A DNA stretch of 64,000 nt, taken from contig NZ_VTHK01000001.1 of NCBI RefSeq assembly GCF_009765355.1, forward strand, positions 186,001 through 250,000, written 5' to 3'. Every line of letters starts with the position of its first letter. Position 1 is the stretch's first letter. Under the pieces are notes generated by a model. That model searched no databases and was not told the DNA's origin. It saw only the letters and a list, made by a program, of their open reading frames with translations. Positions 59,586-64,000 of this stretch are shown in pieces. The DNA is from Amycolatopsis anabasis. GTDB taxonomy: Bacteria > Actinomycetota > Actinomycetes > Mycobacteriales > Pseudonocardiaceae. Made by a program: the position numbers and the translations under genes.

Positions 59586-60791
59586 GTGAGCGAGCGCGAA
59601 GGCACAGCCGCGAAAAGCCCGGTCCTGTCCGAGGAAGCGGACGTCACCACCCTGGTACCGCGGTCGCTGCGCGTCAGCGCCGCGCTGTCCTGGCGCTTCC
59701 TCGTGGTGATCGCCGCGCTGTACGTGATCATCTGGCTGGTCGGCTACCTGTCCGTGGTGGTCATCCCGCTGTCCATCGCGCTGCTGCTCGCCGCCCTGCT
59801 CGCGCCCGCGGTGGCGCAGCTGGTCAAGGCGAAGTTCCCGCGCGGGCTGGCCGCCGCGATCGTGCTCATCGGGGGCCTCGGGTTGCTCGGCGGGCTGCTC
59901 ACCTTCGTGATCATCCAGTTCACCGACGGCCTGCCGGAACTGCAGAAGCAACTCAACGAAAGCCTCGACCAGATCAAGAACTGGCTGGTCAACGGCCCGA
60001 TTCACCTGCGCCAGGAACAGATCCAGGAGTTCATCGACAAGGCGTTCAGCTTCCTCAAGGACAACCAGGCGGCACTCACCAACAGCGCGCTGACCACCGC
60101 GAGCACGGTCGGCGAGATCCTCACCGGGTTCGTGCTCACGCTGTTCATCCTCATCTTCTTCCTGGCCGGTGGTGACCAGATCTGGGGCTTCCTGGTGAAG
60201 GGCGTCCCGCAGCGGGTGCGCAGCCGGGTCGACGTGGCGGGCCGCCGCGGGTTCGCCTCGCTGGTCAGCTACGTCCGCGCGACCGCGCTGGTCGCCGTGG
60301 TGGACGCGGTCGGTATCGGCATCGGGGTGGCCATCCTCGGGGTGCCGCTGGTGGTCCCGCTGGCCACCCTGGTCTTCCTGCTCGCGTTCGTCCCGATCAT
60401 CGGCGCGGTGGTCGCCGGGACGGTCGCGGTGCTGATCGCCTTGGTGACCAAGGGATTCATCACCGCGCTGATCGTGCTGGCCGTGGTGATCGGCGTGATG
60501 CAGCTGGAAAGCCATGTGCTGCAACCGCTCCTGCTCGGCCGCGCGGTCCGGCTGCATCCGCTCGCCGTGGTGCTGGCCATCACCGGCGGCCTGGTCGCGG
60601 CCGGGATCGCGGGCGCGTTGCTGGCGGTGCCGCTGCTCGCCGTGCTCAACGCGGGGATCCGGTCGCTGCTGCACGAGGTCGATCCGGTGCCGGAGGAGGT
60701 CGACGTCCTGCACGACCAGGGCGCGCGGCCCAACGAGCGGACGCCGGAAGAGGACGAGGAACAAGGCGGGCAGTCCGCCGAGACCCCGTGA
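59586..60791 (+). CDS. AI-2E-family transporter (PerM/YdiK type)
   Basis: The 401-residue membrane protein matches the AI-2E exporter family: N-terminal pair of helices (FLVVIAALYVIIWLVGYLSVVVIPLSIALLLAALLAPAV), a long soluble helix bundle (LPELQKQLNESLDQIKNWL), then five or six helices with the conserved GVPLVVPLATLVFLLAFVPIIGA and LQPLLLGRAVRLHPLAVVLAITGGLVAAGIAGALLAVPL. The transported molecule is unknown. It ends in an acidic tail. The stop overlaps the kinase start by 4 bp. Confidence 0.9.
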   Translation: MSEREGTAAKSPVLSEEADVTTLVPRSLRVSAALSWRFLVVIAALYVIIWLVGYLSVVVIPLSIALLLAALLAPAVAQLVKAKFPRGLAAAIVLIGGLGLLGGLLTFVIIQFTDGLPELQKQLNESLDQIKNWLVNGPIHLRQEQIQEFIDKAFSFLKDNQAALTNSALTTASTVGEILTGFVLTLFILIFFLAGGDQIWGFLVKGVPQRVRSRVDVAGRRGFASLVSYVRATALVAVVDAVGIGIGVAILGVPLVVPLATLVFLLAFVPIIGAVVAGTVAVLIALVTKGFITALIVLAVVIGVMQLESHVLQPLLLGRAVRLHPLAVVLAITGGLVAAGIAGALLAVPLLAVLNAGIRSLLHEVDPVPEEVDVLHDQGARPNERTPEEDEEQGGQSAETP

Positions 60792-61927
60792 CCGGTCCGG
60801 CGGACCGGGATCCGGCCACCCCGCTGTGGCTGGCGACGGTCGTGCTGCGGGTGCTGACGCTGCTGTTCGCCCTCGGCGCGGTGGTGGTGCACCGCGACGA
60901 CTTCGCGCGGCCGTGGCTCGCCTGGACCGTGCTGGGCGCGATGACCGCCTGGACCGCGGTGACCGGGGTGGTCTACGCGCGGGAATCGTTGCGCGGCAAC
61001 TGGTTCGTGGTCGCCGACCTGCTGCTCACCTGCGGGTTGATGCTGACCTCGCCGCTGATCCTGTCCGACGCGCAGTACGCCGTGGACGCTCCGCTGATCA
61101 CCACGGTGTGGGCGGCCGTGCCGCCGCTCGCCGCGGGCGCGCGGTTCGGCGCGAGCGGCGGGATTCTGGGCGGGCTCGTGGTCGCCGCCGCCACCGGCCT
61201 CGCGCGGCTGGACTTCGATCTGGACGTGGCGCGCGACGGCGTGCTGCTGGTCGCGAGCGGCCTGCTGGTCGGCATGGCCGCGACCATCGCCCGCCGCTCG
61301 GCGGCCGCGCTCGCGCAGGCTTTGCGCACCGAGGCGGCGACCGCGGAACGGGAACGGCTGGCCCGGTCCATCCACGACAGCGTGCTGCAGGTGCTCGCCC
61401 GGGTCCGGCGGCGCGGCGCCGAACTGGGCGGGGAGGCGGCCGAACTCGCGGAACTGGCCGGGGAGCAGGAGATCGCGCTGCGCTCGCTGGTCAGCACCGA
61501 ACCGGCCCGCACCGGTGCGAACGGCACCGCGGACCTGCGCGCCGCGCTGCAACTGCTGGCCACGTCGAAGGTTCAGGTGGCCGCCCCGGCGGGCAAGGTC
61601 GAACTGCCCGCGCGCACCACCGAAGAACTGGCCGCCGTCGTCCGCGAGGCTCTGTCCAATGTGGACAAGCATGCCGGGCCGGACGCGCGGGCGTGGGTGC
61701 TGCTGGAGGATCTCGGCGACGAGGTCGTGGTGACCGTGCGGGACGACGGCCCGGGCATCCCGGCGGGCCGCTTGGCACGGGCGGAAGCGCAGGGACATCT
61801 GGGTGTCGCGAAGTCGATCCGGGGCCGGGTTGCCGAACTGGGTGGCACCATCACGCTGGAGACCTCACCGGGTGCGGGGACCGAATGGGAGGTCCGGGTG
61901 CCGCGGACGGGAAGGGGAGCACGATGA
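60788..61927 (+). CDS. Sensor histidine kinase (MacS-like)
   Basis: The 379-residue kinase has five or six N-terminal membrane helices, then HisKA_3 with the phospho-His in ERLARSIHDSVLQVLARV and HATPase_c with ALSNVDKHAG (N-box) and VRDDGPGIPAG ... GHLGVAKSIRGRVAELGG. MacS-type kinases of Streptomyces have this layout. It senses an unknown envelope signal and passes phosphate to 61924. GTG start overlapping the permease. Confidence 0.92.
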   Translation: MTGPADRDPATPLWLATVVLRVLTLLFALGAVVVHRDDFARPWLAWTVLGAMTAWTAVTGVVYARESLRGNWFVVADLLLTCGLMLTSPLILSDAQYAVDAPLITTVWAAVPPLAAGARFGASGGILGGLVVAAATGLARLDFDLDVARDGVLLVASGLLVGMAATIARRSAAALAQALRTEAATAERERLARSIHDSVLQVLARVRRRGAELGGEAAELAELAGEQEIALRSLVSTEPARTGANGTADLRAALQLLATSKVQVAAPAGKVELPARTTEELAAVVREALSNVDKHAGPDARAWVLLEDLGDEVVVTVRDDGPGIPAGRLARAEAQGHLGVAKSIRGRVAELGGTITLETSPGAGTEWEVRVPRTGRGAR

Positions 61928-62589
61928 CCGAGACTTCGATCTCCGTGATGGTCGTGGACGATCACCCGATCTGGCGGGACGGGGTGGCCCGGGATCTCGC
62001 CGAGAACGGTTTCGAGGTGGCCGCGACCGCCCCGGACGGCGACGCCGCGGTGCGCATCGCCCGCGCGGTGCGCCCGGACGTGGTGCTGATGGACCTCAAC
62101 CTGGGCGCCACCTCCGGGGTGGCGGCGACCCGGGAGATCACCGGCGAGCTGCCGGAGACCCGAGTGCTGGTGCTGTCCGCGAGCGGCGCGCACGACGACG
62201 TCCTGGAAGCGGTCAAGGCCGGGGCGTCCGGGTACCTGGTGAAATCGGCGTCGGCGGCCGAACTGGTGGACGCGGTGCGCCGGACCGCGGCCGGGGATCC
62301 GGTGTTCACCGCCGGACTTGCCGGGCTGGTGCTCGGCGAGTACCGGCGGATGGCCGACGCACCCGCCGACGGCGACCCGCCGCCGCGGCTCACCGAGCGC
62401 GAGACGGACGTGCTGCGCCAGGTCGCGAAGGGGCTGACCGCGCGCCAGATCGCGGAGAAGCTGGTCATCTCGCACCGGACCGTGGAGAACCACGTGCAGT
62501 CGACGTTGCGCAAACTCCAGCTGCACAACCGGGTCGAGCTGGCCCGGTACGCGATCGAGCACGGGCTGGATTCCGAGGAGGAGGGCTAG
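61924..62589 (+). CDS. NarL-family response regulator (MacR-like)
   Basis: The 221-residue regulator has a receiver domain (VMVVDDHPIWRDGV, phospho-Asp in VVLMDLNLG, Lys in SGYLVKSAS) and a LuxR-type HTH (LTERETDVLRQVAKGLTARQIAEKLVISHRTVENHVQSTLRKL). ATG overlaps the kinase stop by 4 bp. It likely controls envelope or lipoprotein genes, as MacR does. Confidence 0.93.
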   Translation: MTETSISVMVVDDHPIWRDGVARDLAENGFEVAATAPDGDAAVRIARAVRPDVVLMDLNLGATSGVAATREITGELPETRVLVLSASGAHDDVLEAVKAGASGYLVKSASAAELVDAVRRTAAGDPVFTAGLAGLVLGEYRRMADAPADGDPPPRLTERETDVLRQVAKGLTARQIAEKLVISHRTVENHVQSTLRKLQLHNRVELARYAIEHGLDSEEEG

Positions 62590-63632
62590 ACCACCGCGAC
62601 GGAGTCGCCGCGCTCGCCGGGCGGGGCGGTCGCGGTGAGCGTCCAGGTGTCCGCGCCGGGCCGCCAGAGCGCGACGCCGGGGAGTTCACCGGTGAGCACG
62701 AGCGTTCCGGATTCGGTCCAGTCCAGCGCGGCCGCGTCGAACTCGGTGGCGATCGGCATGGCCGGGGTCCGCAGCCAGCGCAGCGTGTCCAGTTCCAGCA
62801 CCCAGAGATCCAGGACCCGGGTCGCCCCCGCCTGCCACGCCGGATCTTCGATCGGCACGGCGAGGTAGCGCCCGTCCCGGCTGGCCACGGCCGGGCCGGG
62901 GGAGCCGTTCGGCACCGGGCGCGCGATCTTCCGCCGCGCGCCGGTGGGCAGGTCCAGCACGCTGAACTCGGTGAGTTCGGTGAGCACCAGCCGCTGCCCG
63001 GCCATCGCGGCGATCCGCGGGGCCTGCTGCACGGTCCGCCCGGTTTCCGGTTCGACGAGCACGTCCTCGGCCTGCGGGCGCCCGGCCTGCACGGTGATGA
63101 GCAGGCCCGCGGGCCCTTCGCCGCGCACGGCGGTCTCGCAGCTGGCGGGCCGCCCGGCGTCGGCCTCGGCCCCGGTGAGCGCGACCCGCTGCAGGCGGCA
63201 CTGGTCGTCGCCGTCGTCGCGGATCAGCCAGACCGCGGCCCCCTCGGCCGGGCCGGCGCTGCGGGCGCGGCCGAGCGAGCGCACCGGCCGATCCGGTTCG
63301 GCGACCAGCACCTCGGCGGGTTCGACGCAGGACGGCCCGCAGCGCGCCGCCGAGGTGATCACCGGGGTGCGCCCGGCGCGGAAGACCGCGGTGACCCGGT
63401 CACCCGGCGGAACGCCCGGGATCGGCCGGGCGGTTCCGGCGTCCACGTCGAACAGGACCGGGGGCGCGGTCGGCAGCAGCAGGCGCAGGCCGGTCGGTTC
63501 CCGCGGCGGCGTCCCGTGCAACGCGCCCGGCGTGGGCAGTGGGGCGGGTGGCGCCGGAGCCGGGGCGGGCGGGGTGGTGGCGCAGGCGGTGAGCAGGAAA
63601 CCGAGGAGCGGCACGGCGACGCGGCGGCCCAT
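62586..63632 (-). CDS. Lipoprotein, beta-propeller-like, unknown function
   Basis: The 348-residue protein has a lipoprotein signal (VAVPLLGFLLTACATTPPAP, lipobox LTAC at Cys17) and a Pro-rich spacer, then strand-rich units ending in turns such as VLFDVDAGTARPIPG, FSVLDLPTGARRKIARP and LWVLELDTLRWLRTPA, as in seven-bladed propellers. It should sit on the outer membrane face. It is convergent with the MacR-like gene (4-bp overlap), so a link to that system is possible. ATG behind GGGGAGGAG. Confidence 0.75.
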   Translation of the reverse strand: MGRRVAVPLLGFLLTACATTPPAPAPAPPAPLPTPGALHGTPPREPTGLRLLLPTAPPVLFDVDAGTARPIPGVPPGDRVTAVFRAGRTPVITSAARCGPSCVEPAEVLVAEPDRPVRSLGRARSAGPAEGAAVWLIRDDGDDQCRLQRVALTGAEADAGRPASCETAVRGEGPAGLLITVQAGRPQAEDVLVEPETGRTVQQAPRIAAMAGQRLVLTELTEFSVLDLPTGARRKIARPVPNGSPGPAVASRDGRYLAVPIEDPAWQAGATRVLDLWVLELDTLRWLRTPAMPIATEFDAAALDWTESGTLVLTGELPGVALWRPGADTWTLTATAPPGERGDSVAVV

Positions 63633-63704
63633 GGTCGGCACTCCTCCCCGGTTCAGGGTTTTTCCCGGATTTACCAGGTCCGGGCCGCCCATAACATGGT
63701 TCCT

Positions 63705-64000
63705 ATGGGTGATGATCAGGCGAGGACCGGCACGAGACCGCTGAGCCCGCGGGATCTGCGCGTCTCCGACGCCGAACGGGAGCACGTCGTCGGCGTTCTG
63801 CAGAAGGCCATCGGCCGCGGCATGCTCGATCTCGACGAGTTCACCGAGCGCACGGACACCGCGCTGGCCGCCCGCACCCGCGGCGAACTCAACGCCGTCC
63901 TCGCCGATCTGCCCGGCCTGATCCACTACGACGCGCGGCCCGCGAGCGCGATGGCGCCACCGCCGCCGCCCGGTTTCGTAAGCGACCGGCTGGAGCTGCG
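63705..64000 (+). CDS. DUF1707 (SHOCT-like) protein, N-terminal part
   Basis: The first 98 residues include DLRVSDAEREHVVGVLQKAIGRGMLDLDEFTERTDTALAARTRGELNAVLADLP, the DUF1707 domain typical of actinobacterial membrane or DNA-binding small proteins. The gene runs out of the window with no stop. A Pro-rich linker begins at residue 84. The ATG lies 72 bp from the divergent lipoprotein gene. Confidence 0.85.
   Translation, partial: MGDDQARTGTRPLSPRDLRVSDAEREHVVGVLQKAIGRGMLDLDEFTERTDTALAARTRGELNAVLADLPGLIHYDARPASAMAPPPPPGFVSDRLEL

Overview
The sequence is very G+C rich, has many GTG starts, short intergenic gaps and many TetR/MarR/PadR regulators, F420/FMN-type oxidoreductases, an ESX/EspG-type locus and a mycobacterial-like gene order. 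It is a filamentous actinomycete chromosome, most likely Pseudonocardiaceae (Amycolatopsis-like). The order ino1 - PadR - DUF5318 - class A PBP - GT87 - rpsF - ssb - rpsR - rplI - dnaB matches the Mycobacterium tuberculosis Rv0046c-Rv0058 region as I recall it, so the window should lie within some tens of kb of oriC.

Layout. 1-10.3 kb: a two-component pair (kinase truncated by the window edge), an amidohydrolase/nucleotidyltransferase pair, an SDR, two MFS carriers, a Tat-exported PhoX-type phosphatase, a MarR regulator, a HAD phosphatase and a Uma2 nuclease-like protein. 10.4-21.4 kb: inositol-phosphate synthase with its PadR neighbour, PBP1-type peptidoglycan synthase, a Gfo/Idh oxidoreductase, two GT87 membrane glycosyltransferases and endonuclease IV. 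21.5-24.4 kb: three tandem related secreted, C-terminally anchored proteins. 24.4-26.1 kb: the rpsF-ssb-rpsR-rplI operon with a folded leader that pairs with the rpsF Shine-Dalgarno. 26.2-29.5 kb: an ESX-like module (helical small protein, DUF3558-like lipoprotein, Pro/Gly-repeat protein, EspG-like protein). 29.9-31.3 kb: dnaB.

31,340-47,919: a complete Tn7-like transposon of 16,580 bp. It has near-identical termini (TGTAGGGTCCCA and TGTAGGGTCTCA), a perfect 5-bp target duplication (CAGCT) and a tnsA-tnsB-tnsC-tniQ core. It is inserted a few bases after the dnaB stop codon, which makes the dnaB 3' end a candidate attachment site. Its cargo looks like a previously unnamed system. One unit is a divergent regulator, a helical protein resembling the hydroxymethyl-dU kinase/thymine-pyrophosphorylase group, and a dTMP-kinase-like enzyme. 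A second unit is a translationally coupled seven-gene operon: acyl carrier protein, thymidylate-synthase-like enzyme, holo-ACP synthase, XRE repressor, ImmA-like metallopeptidase with a chagasin-like domain, papain-like protease, and MazG with a C-terminal extension. I read this as a nucleotide/base-modification or nucleotide-depletion conflict system under protease control; that is inference. A PadR/membrane-protein pair closes the cargo at the right end.

47.9-55.2 kb returns to chromosome: an LLM oxidoreductase, type I methionine aminopeptidase, three small split-barrel flavin/F420 proteins with TetR regulators, an isochorismatase-like hydrolase, a MarR regulator and a DODA-type dioxygenase, several with clear palindromic operators. 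55.2-64 kb: a 954-residue secreted repeat protein of chaplin-like flavour, a secreted hypothetical, an AI-2E-type permease coupled to a histidine kinase/response-regulator pair, a lipoprotein and the start of a DUF1707 protein. No tRNA, rRNA or CRISPR array was recognised.
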